A stretch of 17,877 bases of DNA. Source: Nitrospirota bacterium. GTDB lineage: Bacteria > Nitrospinota_A > UBA7883 > JACRGQ01. The notes beneath the pieces are model-generated. The model saw only the letters and a program-made list of their open reading frames with translations. It had not been told where the DNA came from and did no database searches. Location: contig JAJRYD010000051.1 in assembly GCA_024275955.1 (NCBI GenBank), positions 1 to 17,877 on the forward strand, written 5' to 3'. Shown piece after piece: positions 1 to 7,739 of the stretch (its first letter is position 1; each line of letters starts with the position of its first letter). Both the position numbers and the translations under genes were made by a program.

Positions 1-1
1 A

Positions 2-166
2 GATTTGGAAAAAGTGATACACAGATATATCAAACAGAATAATAAAAACCCAAAACCGTTCAGGTGGACAAAGTCCGCTGATGAAATCATACGAAAGGTT
101 AAGCGAGGAAAAGCTTTGCTGGAGACAATCCTGCTAGGTGCTGGGAAACAGTTTTCCGGGGTTTAA
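2..166 (+). pseudogene. IS630-type transposase, C-terminal fragment (cut by window edge)
   Basis: An open frame enters from the left edge and ends at TAA 164-166. Its translation contains IHRYIKQNNKNPKPFRWTKS followed by ADEIIRKVKRGKALLE, which resembles the C-terminus of IS630/Tc1-like transposases (the N-P-K-P-F-x-W-T-K-x-A-D-E-I block near the end of the protein). After this block the frame continues for about 14 unrelated residues that overlap, on the opposite strand, the last codons of the FAD oxidase gene. The native stop therefore seems to be lost, or the reading frame runs out of the element. The N-terminus and DDE catalytic core lie outside the window, so intactness cannot be judged. 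Family assignment is from motif memory only. Confidence 0.6.
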
Positions 167-1528
167 AATGTTATCTGGGTCCAGCGTTTTCTTTAACGCT
201 TTGCTTATATCAATCGCCGTTTTGCCAAGCTCTTTACCTATATACGGCATCTTGGCGAGGCCTACCCCATGCTCGCCCGAAATAGTTCCATCCAGCTCTA
301 TAGTAATATCAAAAATTTCGTCGACAGCTTTAAGCGCGGTTTCGCTCTCTTTGTCGTTATCGTTGTGCATTACGTTTACATGTATGTTGCCGTCGCCGGC
401 ATGACCAAAACAGATGATAGGAAGCCCCACTCTTTTTGAAAGCTCGTCGACCCTCTCCATCAGTTTCGAAATTTTATTTCTCGGCACCGTTATATCTTCG
501 TTAAGTTTTTTGGGGCGAAGCCTCTGGAGCGATGCCGAAATGGAACGCCTAGTTTTCCATTGAGCCTCTGCCTCTTTTACCCCGCTGGCGATTTCGAACG
601 ACTCTGCGTTTTTACAAATTTCGCTTATCGCCTGCATCTCTTTTATCGCATCTTCCTGCCTGCCGTCGGTTTCTACAAGAAGCATCGCGTCGGCGTTTGC
701 CGGCAAACCAGCTTTGATAAACTTTTCGACGCACTCTATAGCGGTGCGGTCTATATATTCTAAAGTTCTCGGGCGTAGCCCCGCGCCTAAAATTTTGGTA
801 ACGGCGTTTACCGCATCGTCTCTTTTTTCAAAAACGGCAGTCGCCGTTATTACCGCTGGCGGGAGTGGAACAACTTTTAACCTTATCTCGGTAATCACTC
901 CAAGCGTCCCTTCGGAGCCGACAAAAAGTTTTTTAAGATCGTACCCTACCACCCCTTTTTCTGTTTTGATTCCTGTTTTCAACACTTCGCCGTTCGCGAG
1001 AACAACGGTAAGCCCCATAACATAATCGCCCGTAACGCCGTACTTCACCGCGCGCGGGCCTCCGGCTCCTGTCGCTACATTGCCGCCTATCGTAGAGCTT
1101 TTAAGCGAAGCTGGATCCGGCGGATAAAACAGATTCTCTTTGGCAAGATATGCCCCAAGCTCGCCGTTTACTATCCCCGGCTCAACCTCCACATAAAGCG
1201 CGTCTTTATTAAGATTAAGCAGTCTGTTCATCTTCGTCATTACAAGAGCTACTCCGCCTTTAATAGGAACCGACCCGCCGGCAAAACCTGTACCGGCACC
1301 TCTGGGCGTTACCGGCAGTTTATACTTTGCACATATTTTTATAAGGTCCGACACCTCTTTTGTCGACTGCGGAAAAACCACTACGTCCGGCTTATGTTTA
1401 ACTTTTGTCGCGTCGAGGGAGTACATTATGAGATCTGCAGGGTCGCTACTGGCGGAAGCATTTAGAGCTTTTATCTCCTCTATCGCTTTTGGGATATCTG
1501 TCATTAAATTTTTAAGCTGTGTCAGCAT
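134..1528 (-). CDS. FAD-binding oxidoreductase, GlcD / D-lactate dehydrogenase family
   Basis: A 464-residue flavoprotein of the PCMH/VAO type that oxidises a D-2-hydroxyacid. The N-terminal FAD_binding_4 half shows VVFPQSTKEV and the FAD loop PRGAGTGFAGG (residues 75-85). The C-terminal half shows GHAGDGNIHVNV (375-386), a metal-binding-type His cluster, and SGEHGVG (about 417-423), ending in the usual ILNPGKLF. Full length for the family. No glcE or glcF partner is adjacent, so a stand-alone D-lactate or D-2-hydroxyacid dehydrogenase is likelier than a glycolate oxidase subunit; the substrate cannot be fixed from sequence. The ORF overlaps the 3' end of the upstream symporter gene by 17 nt, implying translational coupling. 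A second ATG at 1504 (Met9) is possible; neither start has a well-spaced Shine-Dalgarno. Its end lies against a transposase fragment, but the protein is intact. Confidence 0.88.
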   Translation of the reverse strand: MLTQLKNLMTDIPKAIEEIKALNASASSDPADLIMYSLDATKVKHKPDVVVFPQSTKEVSDLIKICAKYKLPVTPRGAGTGFAGGSVPIKGGVALVMTKMNRLLNLNKDALYVEVEPGIVNGELGAYLAKENLFYPPDPASLKSSTIGGNVATGAGGPRAVKYGVTGDYVMGLTVVLANGEVLKTGIKTEKGVVGYDLKKLFVGSEGTLGVITEIRLKVVPLPPAVITATAVFEKRDDAVNAVTKILGAGLRPRTLEYIDRTAIECVEKFIKAGLPANADAMLLVETDGRQEDAIKEMQAISEICKNAESFEIASGVKEAEAQWKTRRSISASLQRLRPKKLNEDITVPRNKISKLMERVDELSKRVGLPIICFGHAGDGNIHVNVMHNDNDKESETALKAVDEIFDITIELDGTISGEHGVGLAKMPYIGKELGKTAIDISKALKKTLDPDNILNPGKLFPST

Positions 1529-2849
1529 CCTCGTTGACAGATTTAAAAATCATTTTACTCATACCGAGCAAAGCTACTACGTTTGGAAAAATCATCACCG
1601 CTACCAGTATGTCGACGATGTTCCAGACAAGGTCTACCTCTAGAAGCGGGCCTACGACTATAAATATGACAAAGAAGTAGCGGTATATGTTGGCCGCTTT
1701 TAAGCCCCAAAGATATTCCGCGCACTCGAAACCATAGTAAGACCAGCCTATAAAAGTGGTAAACGCGAATAACGCCAAACCGATACTTACGATAAGCCCG
1801 CCTTTATCTCCCCCTGGCAGTCCCACATTAAAAGCTTTTACGGTAAGCTCCGCTCCGGTAACGCCGTCTGTCCATACTCCTGTAAGGACTATAGCTAAGC
1901 CGGTGATGCTGCATATAACGAGTGTATCTATACATACACCTATCATTCCTATTAACGCCTGCTGGTTGGGGCTGTCGGTTTTTGCCGCGGCGTGCGCTAT
2001 AGGAGCCGAGCCGAGACCTGCCTCATTAGAAAAAGTTCCCCTAGCGACGCCAAACTGCATCGCCTCCTTTATGGTAGCTCCCGCGAAACCGCCAACAGCG
2101 GCGACAGGGTTTAAAGCCGACCCGATAATAAGCGATATCGCTGACGGCAGTTCGCTTATATGGGTTACGACAATCGCCATCCCGCCCAAAAAGTAGATGC
2201 CGGCCATAAGAGGGACAAGCTTAGCGGTAACGGTGCCTATTCTCTCTATCCCGCCTAAGATTACAAGCGAGACAAGCAAAGCCGCGATTACGCCGATAGC
2301 GAATGGCGGAATAGGCAAAATCTCTCCCAGAGCGTTCGCAAGCGAGTTACTCTGCACAAGGTTGCCCGGCCCAAGCGAAGCGCAAAGACAGCTAAAGGCA
2401 AAAAAGACGGCAAGCTTTCTACTGCCAAGCCCATGCTCTATATAGTACATAGGCCCGCCGCTCATCTTTCCGTCAGCGCCCCTTTCCCTAAACTTGATGC
2501 TTAAGAATATTTCGGAAAACTTTGTCGCCATGCCGAGGATTCCCATAATCCACATCCAAAAAAGCGCGCCCGGCCCGCCGGAAACTATCGCCGTTGCAAC
2601 ACCTGCTATGTTGCCGGTTCCGACAGTTGCCGAAAGGGCTGTGGTAAGCGCCTGAAACGGGGTGATGTCGCCCTCTTTGTTACCGCTAGCAGGCTTGAAC
2701 AAAAGCCCAAAGGCATGAAAAGTTTTTCGAAACTGTATTCCGCGAAGCCCTACCGTAAGGTAAAGCCCTGTGCCTACAAGAAGAATAAGAAGCGGCGGCC
2801 CCCATAAAAAGCCTGCTATCTTTCCGGTAAACGCCAGCAAAAAATCCAT
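1512..2849 (-). CDS. Sodium:alanine/glycine symporter, AGCS family
   Basis: An integral inner-membrane Na+-coupled amino-acid carrier of about 445 residues with about ten hydrophobic segments. The N-terminus (FLWGPPLLILLVGTGLYLTV, then LRGIQFR), the ALSATVGTGNIAGVATA helix and the signature GGPGALFWMWIMGILG (about residues 91-106 from the start used here) identify the family; SNEAGLGSAPIAHAAAK is also typical. Alanine or glycine are the usual substrates, but specificity is not readable here. The open frame extends to a TTG at 2858. I prefer the ATG at 2849 because family members begin at this point; neither candidate has a strong ribosome-binding site. It lies 28 nt after parB and overlaps the following oxidase gene by 17 nt, so it probably shares the parAB transcript. 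Its job is unrelated to segregation. Confidence 0.9.
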   Translation of the reverse strand: MDFLLAFTGKIAGFLWGPPLLILLVGTGLYLTVGLRGIQFRKTFHAFGLLFKPASGNKEGDITPFQALTTALSATVGTGNIAGVATAIVSGGPGALFWMWIMGILGMATKFSEIFLSIKFRERGADGKMSGGPMYYIEHGLGSRKLAVFFAFSCLCASLGPGNLVQSNSLANALGEILPIPPFAIGVIAALLVSLVILGGIERIGTVTAKLVPLMAGIYFLGGMAIVVTHISELPSAISLIIGSALNPVAAVGGFAGATIKEAMQFGVARGTFSNEAGLGSAPIAHAAAKTDSPNQQALIGMIGVCIDTLVICSITGLAIVLTGVWTDGVTGAELTVKAFNVGLPGGDKGGLIVSIGLALFAFTTFIGWSYYGFECAEYLWGLKAANIYRYFFVIFIVVGPLLEVDLVWNIVDILVAVMIFPNVVALLGMSKMIFKSVNEDADTA

Positions 2850-2877
2850 CACTTGCAAATATTAACTGGTAGGAAAA

Positions 2878-3708
2878 TCATATACTTTCTAAAATTCTCT
2901 CAAGGTCTTCGTCAGAGTAGTACTCTACTACTATCTGCCCGCCGCCTTTTTTATTCGGCTTGATTAAAACTTTTGTAGAAAACGCTTTTTGCAAAGCATC
3001 GGCCGCTATCCGCAGATGCTGGTTTACCGGCTCAGATTTTTTTTGCGACCCGCTCTTTTTTTTCTTCGCTTTTGCCTCTACATCTCTTACGTTCAAGCCA
3101 TACTCTAAAATCTGTTTTCGCATTTCGATCATAGCTGTCTCGGTCTCGCACGCAAGGAGCGCTCTGGCATGCCCTGCTGTTAGCTTTCCCAGCCGAATAT
3201 CGTCTTGAATCTCTCGCGGAAGCTTTAGAAGCCTAAGCATATTTGCTATGGTCGAGCGGTCTTTCCCGACCTTTTTGCCTACCTGCTCTTGCGACAGGCC
3301 AAACTCGTCATGTAGTTGCCTGTACCCTTGTGCCTCTTCAATAGGATTTAGCTCTTCTCTTTGTATATTTTCTATAAGAGCAAGCTCTACCGATTTATCC
3401 CTTTCAACCAGCTTTACTATCGCCGGGATTGTCGCAAGCTTTAAAAGCCGGCTTGCCCTAAAGCGGCGCTCGCCTGCTATCAGCTCGTACCCATTTTCAG
3501 ATTTTTGGACAAGTACAGGCTGTATGACGCCATTTTCCTTTATAGATGCCGCAAGCTCTTTTAGCTTTTTATCGTCAAAGCTCTTTCTTGGCTGGTTTAT
3601 ATTTGCGGATATCTGCTCCAACGGTATTTCCAAAACTTTTACACCCAAAGCACCTCTGGTTGGCATAAGAGCGCCTAACCCTTTTCCCAAAGCTTTTCTT
3701 GCCGACAT
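2878..3708 (-). CDS. parB: Chromosome partitioning protein ParB / Spo0J
   Basis: A 276-residue centromere-binding CTPase clamp. The N-terminus carries the conserved ALGKGLGALMP tail, known in ParB proteins to contact ParA. The ParB/Srx nucleotide-binding domain follows (QISANINQPRKSF, then GERRFRA at 79-85, the CTP/DNA-clamp motif, and ALIENIQREELNPIEEAQ). A helix-turn-helix (LSQEQVGKKVGKDRSTIANM) recognises parS, and a lysine-rich linker precedes a C-terminal dimerisation domain. Length and domain order are those of a normal chromosomal ParB. It starts 3 nt after the parA stop, so the two are co-translated. Two parS sites lie just upstream of parA, completing the cassette. Confidence 0.97.
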   Translation of the reverse strand: MSARKALGKGLGALMPTRGALGVKVLEIPLEQISANINQPRKSFDDKKLKELAASIKENGVIQPVLVQKSENGYELIAGERRFRASRLLKLATIPAIVKLVERDKSVELALIENIQREELNPIEEAQGYRQLHDEFGLSQEQVGKKVGKDRSTIANMLRLLKLPREIQDDIRLGKLTAGHARALLACETETAMIEMRKQILEYGLNVRDVEAKAKKKKSGSQKKSEPVNQHLRIAADALQKAFSTKVLIKPNKKGGGQIVVEYYSDEDLERILESI

Positions 3709-3711
3709 CGT

Positions 3712-4506
3712 CTATCCTTCCTTCGCTACAGAGTCTTTAAATTTTTCGCCATGCCTGCCTATCAGCTCGCGAGCCAAATCGACATAAGCGTCGGAGCCTT
3801 TCGACTTTACATCGTACAGAGATATAGGAAGACCATGACTTGGGGCTTCGGAGAGCCTTATGTTTCTTGGGATAACTGTTTCAAAGACATTACTGAGATA
3901 ATTTTTTCGCACCTCTTCCACAACCTGCCTAGAAAGTGAGGTTCTGCCGTCGTACATAGTAAAAAGAACCCCTTCAACCTCTAGCTCTGGATTGGAGCTT
4001 TCACGAACCCTCTCTATCGTATCCATCAAAAGGCTTAAACCTTCCAATGCGTAATATTCTGTCTGTAGAGGAATTAGGACAGAATCGGCGGCGGTAAGAG
4101 CGTTTAGGGTCAAAATACCAAGAGACGGGGGGCAATCAATAACTACAAAATCGAAATCATCGGAAACCGATTCAATAACCTTCTTCATACGGTACTCCCG
4201 CTCCTCCATATCAAGCAGTTCAATCTCCGCCCCTATGAGATTTATATCCGAAGGTATAATGCTGAGCCGGTCAAAGCCGGTTGCCTTAATAAGCCCAGAG
4301 GTAGCATCTTGATTTATAAGGGCTTGGTATATGCTGTTATCTGGGTCGGTTGCTATTCCAAGCCCTGTCGTACCGTTTGCCTGTGGGTCGAGATCCATTA
4401 TCAATGTCTCTTTTCCTGCCATCGCCAAACAGGCTCCTAGGTTTATAGAGGTGGTAGTTTTCCCAACCCCCCCTTTCTGGTTCGATACAGCTATCGTATG
4501 CTTCAT
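3712..4506 (-). CDS. parA: Chromosome partitioning ATPase ParA / Soj
   Basis: A 264-residue P-loop ATPase that positions ParB-parS complexes on the nucleoid. The deviant Walker A motif KGGVGKTTT is at residues 11-19, with both signature lysines (K11 and K16). Walker A' DLDPQANGTTGLG and Walker B DFVVIDCPPSLGILTLNA follow, typical of Soj-type rather than large plasmid-type ParA with an N-terminal HTH. The ATG at 4504-4506 is preceded by only a weak purine stretch. First gene of a four-gene minus-strand run (parA-parB-symporter-oxidase). The usual upstream partner rsmG/gidB is not present in the window, although the locus otherwise looks like an origin-proximal parABS. Confidence 0.97.
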   Translation of the reverse strand: MKHTIAVSNQKGGVGKTTTSINLGACLAMAGKETLIMDLDPQANGTTGLGIATDPDNSIYQALINQDATSGLIKATGFDRLSIIPSDINLIGAEIELLDMEEREYRMKKVIESVSDDFDFVVIDCPPSLGILTLNALTAADSVLIPLQTEYYALEGLSLLMDTIERVRESSNPELEVEGVLFTMYDGRTSLSRQVVEEVRKNYLSNVFETVIPRNIRLSEAPSHGLPISLYDVKSKGSDAYVDLARELIGRHGEKFKDSVAKEG

Positions 4507-4574
4507 TCCAGACGAGTTTAGCAGACTGCTGACAAACAGAGCAAGATAAAACGAAGGTTGCCGATGCTAAGGGA

Positions 4575-4590
4575 TGTTTCACGTGAAACA
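4575..4590. promoter_or_regulatory. parS site 1
   Basis: The perfect 16-bp palindrome TGTTTCACGTGAAACA matches the bacterial chromosomal parS consensus. It lies 69 bp upstream of the parA start, where ParB would load and spread; ParB bound here could also influence parAB expression. Confidence 0.93.
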
Positions 4591-4611
4591 TTGTTGCTTT
4601 GCCATTTTAAA

Positions 4612-4627
4612 TGTTTCATGTGAAACA
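4612..4627. promoter_or_regulatory. parS site 2 (one mismatch)
   Basis: TGTTTCATGTGAAACA differs from site 1 at a single central base, which breaks the perfect palindrome. The start-to-start spacing from site 1 is 37 bp. A close pair of parS copies next to parAB is common, and the variant may be a weaker ParB loading site. Confidence 0.85.
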
Positions 4628-4662
4628 TTGGGTAAAAAGTCGTTTATTATTTAAACGATTAT

Positions 4663-4772
4663 AAAAACCTTTCCCTTTTTAAGAAGGGAAGGCGCCGGAA
4701 AGGTTGCCAAGTAAGAACTACCCCCGCCCTTCGGCCGCCCGCTCCTTCCGCTTCGCTAAAGAGGAGGTTTTT
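4663..4772. repeat. MITE-like inverted repeat with internal hairpin
   Basis: Part of a 314-nt gene-free gap between parS site 2 and the ispH fusion gene. AAAAACCT at 4663-4670 is the exact reverse complement of AGGTTTTT at 4765-4772, with further loose complementarity outside (ATTA/TAAT). Inside, 4671-4690 forms a tight hairpin (TTCCCTT, six-base loop, AAGGGAA), and a GC-rich segment lies at 4716-4750. The layout (short terminal repeats, about 110 bp, no ORF) suggests a small non-autonomous element or a structured RNA. No target-site duplication could be established. Confidence 0.4.
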
Positions 4773-4880
4773 GTAAATAATCTTGACTTAAATAACCATG
4801 TTTTTGATTGCTTCTTCATTTTTCTTGCGATTTTCAAAGAGTTAAAAACCGATATTAAGCTTTATTTGCAATATGAAACA

Positions 4881-4903
4881 ACTTTTTTAGGGACGACTAA
4901 ATA
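4881..4903 (+). repeat. Dispersed short repeat, copy A
   Basis: This 23-nt segment contains the core AGGGACGACTA and is matched at 21 of 23 positions by the reverse complement of 17723-17745. It may be the end of a decayed mobile element. The rest of this gap (about 4773-4941) is AT-rich and shows no credible gene. Confidence 0.5.
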
Positions 4904-4941
4904 GCAGGTTCCCAAGATAGAGATACTTAAAAAATAGCTGC

Positions 4942-6660
4942 TTAAACCTGAGAGAGAACAAAAGCAAGAATAGCGGCTATAAAATATTGCCCATCAAGAA
5001 AAAACTCGAATTTTGTAGAATGCGCCCATCTATTTTCGCGCCGGTTATAGGCAAACCAAAGGAGGTAGGCAGATACAGCAAGCATAGCAGGCAGAAAAAG
5101 ATGACTGGCTCCAAAATAGTAGTTTGTGAGCAAGACAACAGCGATTGTTGCGACAATCCCGTAAATGGTTCTTTGGGCCGCTTTTCCGCTCGATACCGAT
5201 GGCAAGGCCTCCTTGCCGGCAACTCTATCTTCATCAATATCCCGTAGGCCAAGCAACATCGACCTGACCCAGACTATACCTATAGTAAACCCAAGAGCAA
5301 TAAGTAACGCTCTCCCCTCTCCGGCTGTGATATATGGAACTATCACAGTGATAACAGCCCAGCCGATTGCGGCAAAGACCTCTTTAGAGCCTGCGATATC
5401 TGCAAGTCTCAAAACCTTTGGGAAAATACCTCTCTTAAAGACCTCTGTTCCATAGGAAATCCCAAAAATAACGACAGTGAGGTAAAGCAAGGTTTGTAGA
5501 GTGCCGAGATCTGAGGCAACAAAAAGGCCGGAAAAAAAAGCGATAAATGCCATCATCCAAAAGGCTTTTTTGTATTTTAGGTGATAGCGGTATTTTGATG
5601 GATTGCTGGTAAAGAGGTTGGAGGCATTAAGTAGCTGGTGAAAGAGGTAGGTCGAAAGAACCGCAAAGAAAGATAACGCAAGCAGTTCCAGCTTTGGATC
5701 GGCTCCCATAACTTTCATATTCAGATAAGTTAGCGCGAATGCCCCAAAAGCAAGATATAGGTTGCTCTTAACAAAAAAGCGCATACCTTCCACAACGTTT
5801 GGAAAGAGGTATTTCTCTGTCTCTGACAAAGCTTCCAGCTTTGTTATTACCCTATCCAGAAGCCATTTCGGAGTTGAAGCGCCGGCAGTTACCCCGATTA
5901 TGCGGCACTCTGCCAGCCTCTTAATATCGAGTTCGTCTTCTGTTTCGACAAGGATAGTCTCCACCCCTTTCTCCGCAGAAATTTTAGCGAGACGATTGGT
6001 GTTTGCAGAATTTTTCCCACCAACAACAATCATAAAATCAACATCTTTTACAATATCAATCACTTCATCCTGCCGTAGATAGGTTGCCTCGCAAATGGTA
6101 TCTCCCACCTCAACGGTCTGGTACCGGCTCTGTATAAAGCTGACAACCTCGCTATAGTTCTCCCTGTTGCATGTGGTCTGCGCCGCTATAAAAACTTTAT
6201 CAATGGGAGGCAAAGCCTCTACTCCATTCTTATCGGAGATTACATATACCGGAGTTTTTGCGTAGCCTTTTAAGCCTTCCACCTCGGCATGGCCATTATC
6301 CCCGACTATTACGATGGAATATCCTTTTTTAGAAAACTTTTTTATCATCCCCTGCACTCTTGCAACAAGCGGGCAGGTGGCGTTGATAACTTTGTGTCCG
6401 GCCGCCTTTATCTCTTCCATTTTTTGCGGCGTTATGCCATGGGTGCGGATGATGATTTCGCTTTTATTCAAGCCGTCAATCGAATCTATAGTATTTATTT
6501 TTTTATTTTTTAGAAGTTTAAGTAGCTGTGGGTTGTGGATAAGTGGGCCGTAAGTATATGTCGGCTCGGTTTTACCGTGTGCCGCTTCAAGCGAAATATC
6601 TATAGCTCTTTTAACACCCCAGCAAAAGCCGGCATTTTTTGCCAGTCTGATTTCCACCAT
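4942..6660 (-). CDS. ispH: IspH (HMBPP reductase) fused to a UbiA-like prenyltransferase domain
   Basis: A 572-residue fusion. Residues 1 to about 285 are a complete IspH, the Fe-S enzyme that reduces HMBPP to IPP and DMAPP at the end of the MEP pathway. The three cluster cysteines are C13 (AGFCWGVKRA), C96 (NATCPLV) and C190 (TICEAT); HAEVEG with E126, the SANTN loop (218-222) and GASTPKW are all present. From about residue 290 to the end is a hydrophobic multi-pass domain with about eight membrane segments. Its segment LRDIDEDRVAGKEALP (472-487) matches the second Asp-rich motif of UbiA prenyltransferases. The first motif (NDxxDxxxD) appears as LLNASNLFTSNPSKYRYH (343-360) and lacks its aspartates. 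IspH alone is about 280-320 residues, so this is a true in-frame fusion: no internal stop or restart is visible. Start ATG followed by GTG; no clear Shine-Dalgarno. It would tie C5 precursor supply to membrane prenyl transfer, but the activity of the second half is uncertain. Confidence 0.92.
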   Translation of the reverse strand: MVEIRLAKNAGFCWGVKRAIDISLEAAHGKTEPTYTYGPLIHNPQLLKLLKNKKINTIDSIDGLNKSEIIIRTHGITPQKMEEIKAAGHKVINATCPLVARVQGMIKKFSKKGYSIVIVGDNGHAEVEGLKGYAKTPVYVISDKNGVEALPPIDKVFIAAQTTCNRENYSEVVSFIQSRYQTVEVGDTICEATYLRQDEVIDIVKDVDFMIVVGGKNSANTNRLAKISAEKGVETILVETEDELDIKRLAECRIIGVTAGASTPKWLLDRVITKLEALSETEKYLFPNVVEGMRFFVKSNLYLAFGAFALTYLNMKVMGADPKLELLALSFFAVLSTYLFHQLLNASNLFTSNPSKYRYHLKYKKAFWMMAFIAFFSGLFVASDLGTLQTLLYLTVVIFGISYGTEVFKRGIFPKVLRLADIAGSKEVFAAIGWAVITVIVPYITAGEGRALLIALGFTIGIVWVRSMLLGLRDIDEDRVAGKEALPSVSSGKAAQRTIYGIVATIAVVLLTNYYFGASHLFLPAMLAVSAYLLWFAYNRRENRWAHSTKFEFFLDGQYFIAAILAFVLSQV

Positions 6661-6790
6661 AGAAGTATTGTAGGCTCGCTAGTCTGTATCAACAACTGAT
6701 ATTTAGCACCTAAAGGCGGAGGGTGATTTAAGTCCCCAAAAAAACAGGGCTAAACCGCTAGCAAAGAGCCATAAAAAGTGCAATGGATTC

Positions 6791-6819
6791 TTGACAAAAA
6801 TAGTCAGGTTTTATATCAT
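6791..6819 (+). promoter_or_regulatory. Sigma-70-type promoter of the sulfur operon
   Basis: TTGACA at 6791-6796, a 17-bp spacer, then TATCAT at 6814-6819. The predicted start site near 6826 is only about five bases before the ATG at 6831, so the transcript would be leaderless or nearly so. The rest of the 170-nt divergent spacer has no other clear signal for the ispH fusion on the minus strand. Confidence 0.7.
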
Positions 6820-6830
6820 CTATCCAAACA

Positions 6831-7739
6831 ATGGTGCAACGGTTTAATGAGTCGGTTGAGGAACTGGTCGGAAATACGCCTCTTTTGAAGCTAAGCCAGC
6901 TTCTTGACAAAAAGGCGGCTTCTATTTTCGCCAAGCTCGATTATTGCAACCCTGGCCACAGCGTTAAGGACAGGATAGCACTTAACATGATTCGCGACGG
7001 AGAAAAACGCGGGCTGTTAAAAAAAGGTGGAACGATAATCGAGCCGACCTCCGGCAACACAGGAGTAAGTCTCGCCCTTATCGGAAGACAGCTTGGCTAC
7101 GATGTCGTGATTGTTCTGCCGGACGCGGACAACCAGCCATTGAGAGATTTGATTTTAAAACTTGGAGCTAAGCTGGAACTTACTCCCGCCGATGGCGGCT
7201 TGAGAAAGGCGAAAGAAAAAACTTTGGAACTTTGCAAAAGAGACGACAGCTATTTTTATCCGGATCAGTTCGGCAACCCTGCCAATCCGGAAATACATAG
7301 AAATACTACGGCAAGGGAGATAGTAAAAGCTATCGGTGGTAAAAGTATCGACGCTTTTGTGGCGGCTGTTGGAACCGGCGGAACGATTACCGGAGTTGGT
7401 GAAGTGTTAAAGGCAAAATATCCGAACATTAAAATAGTCGCTGTCGAGCCGGCGGAGTCGCCGGTTCTTTCGGGCGGTAAGCCGGGGATGCATTTTATAT
7501 CAGGCATCGGAGCTGGGTTCATACCGCCGATACTAAACAAAGATATAATCGACTCTGTTGAAACCGTCTCTTCGGAGCAGGCGCAAAAGAGTGCGGGCGA
7601 TATAGTAAGAGACGAACAGCTTTTTGCCGGAGTTTCATCCGGAGCTGTTTACCATGTTGCCAAAAAGGTTGCGTCTAACATGAAAAAAAATCAAACTGTC
7701 GTCGCATTTTTTGCGGACGCTATGCTGGGAGTGAATTAG
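6831..7739 (+). CDS. cysK: Cysteine synthase (CysK-type, PLP-dependent)
   Basis: A 302-residue fold-type II PLP enzyme that replaces the activating group of O-acetylserine with sulfide. The PLP lysine is K46 in NPGHSVKDRIA. The substrate loop TSGNTG (73-78), the phosphate-binding GTGGTITG and the CysK-like segment SPVLSGGKPGMHFISGIGAG are present; the last is typical of O-acetylserine sulfhydrylases rather than of the mycobacterial-type CysM encoded further down. First gene of the run. The start lies only a few bases after the predicted transcription start and has no Shine-Dalgarno; GTG at 6834 is an alternative. The TAG stop overlaps the next start by one base. Substrate preference (O-acetylserine or O-phosphoserine) is inferred, so the symbol could equally be cysM. 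Confidence 0.92.
   Translation: MVQRFNESVEELVGNTPLLKLSQLLDKKAASIFAKLDYCNPGHSVKDRIALNMIRDGEKRGLLKKGGTIIEPTSGNTGVSLALIGRQLGYDVVIVLPDADNQPLRDLILKLGAKLELTPADGGLRKAKEKTLELCKRDDSYFYPDQFGNPANPEIHRNTTAREIVKAIGGKSIDAFVAAVGTGGTITGVGEVLKAKYPNIKIVAVEPAESPVLSGGKPGMHFISGIGAGFIPPILNKDIIDSVETVSSEQAQKSAGDIVRDEQLFAGVSSGAVYHVAKKVASNMKKNQTVVAFFADAMLGVN

Noticed and set aside
4337-4591. Minus-strand 84-codon frame beginning MFHVKH, the way RsmG often starts beside parA.
   Set aside because: The MFHVKH is simply the parS palindrome translated, and the rest overlaps parA in another frame with no RsmG-like methyltransferase motif.
4704-4904. Plus-strand 66-codon frame in the parS-ispH gap.
   Set aside because: Covers the inverted-repeat element, low-complexity translation, no start signal.
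6661-6760. Possible minus-strand promoter for the ispH fusion (TTGATA with an AATACT-like -10).
   Set aside because: The -10 would lie only three bases before the ATG, so the geometry puts the transcription start inside the gene; too weak to list.
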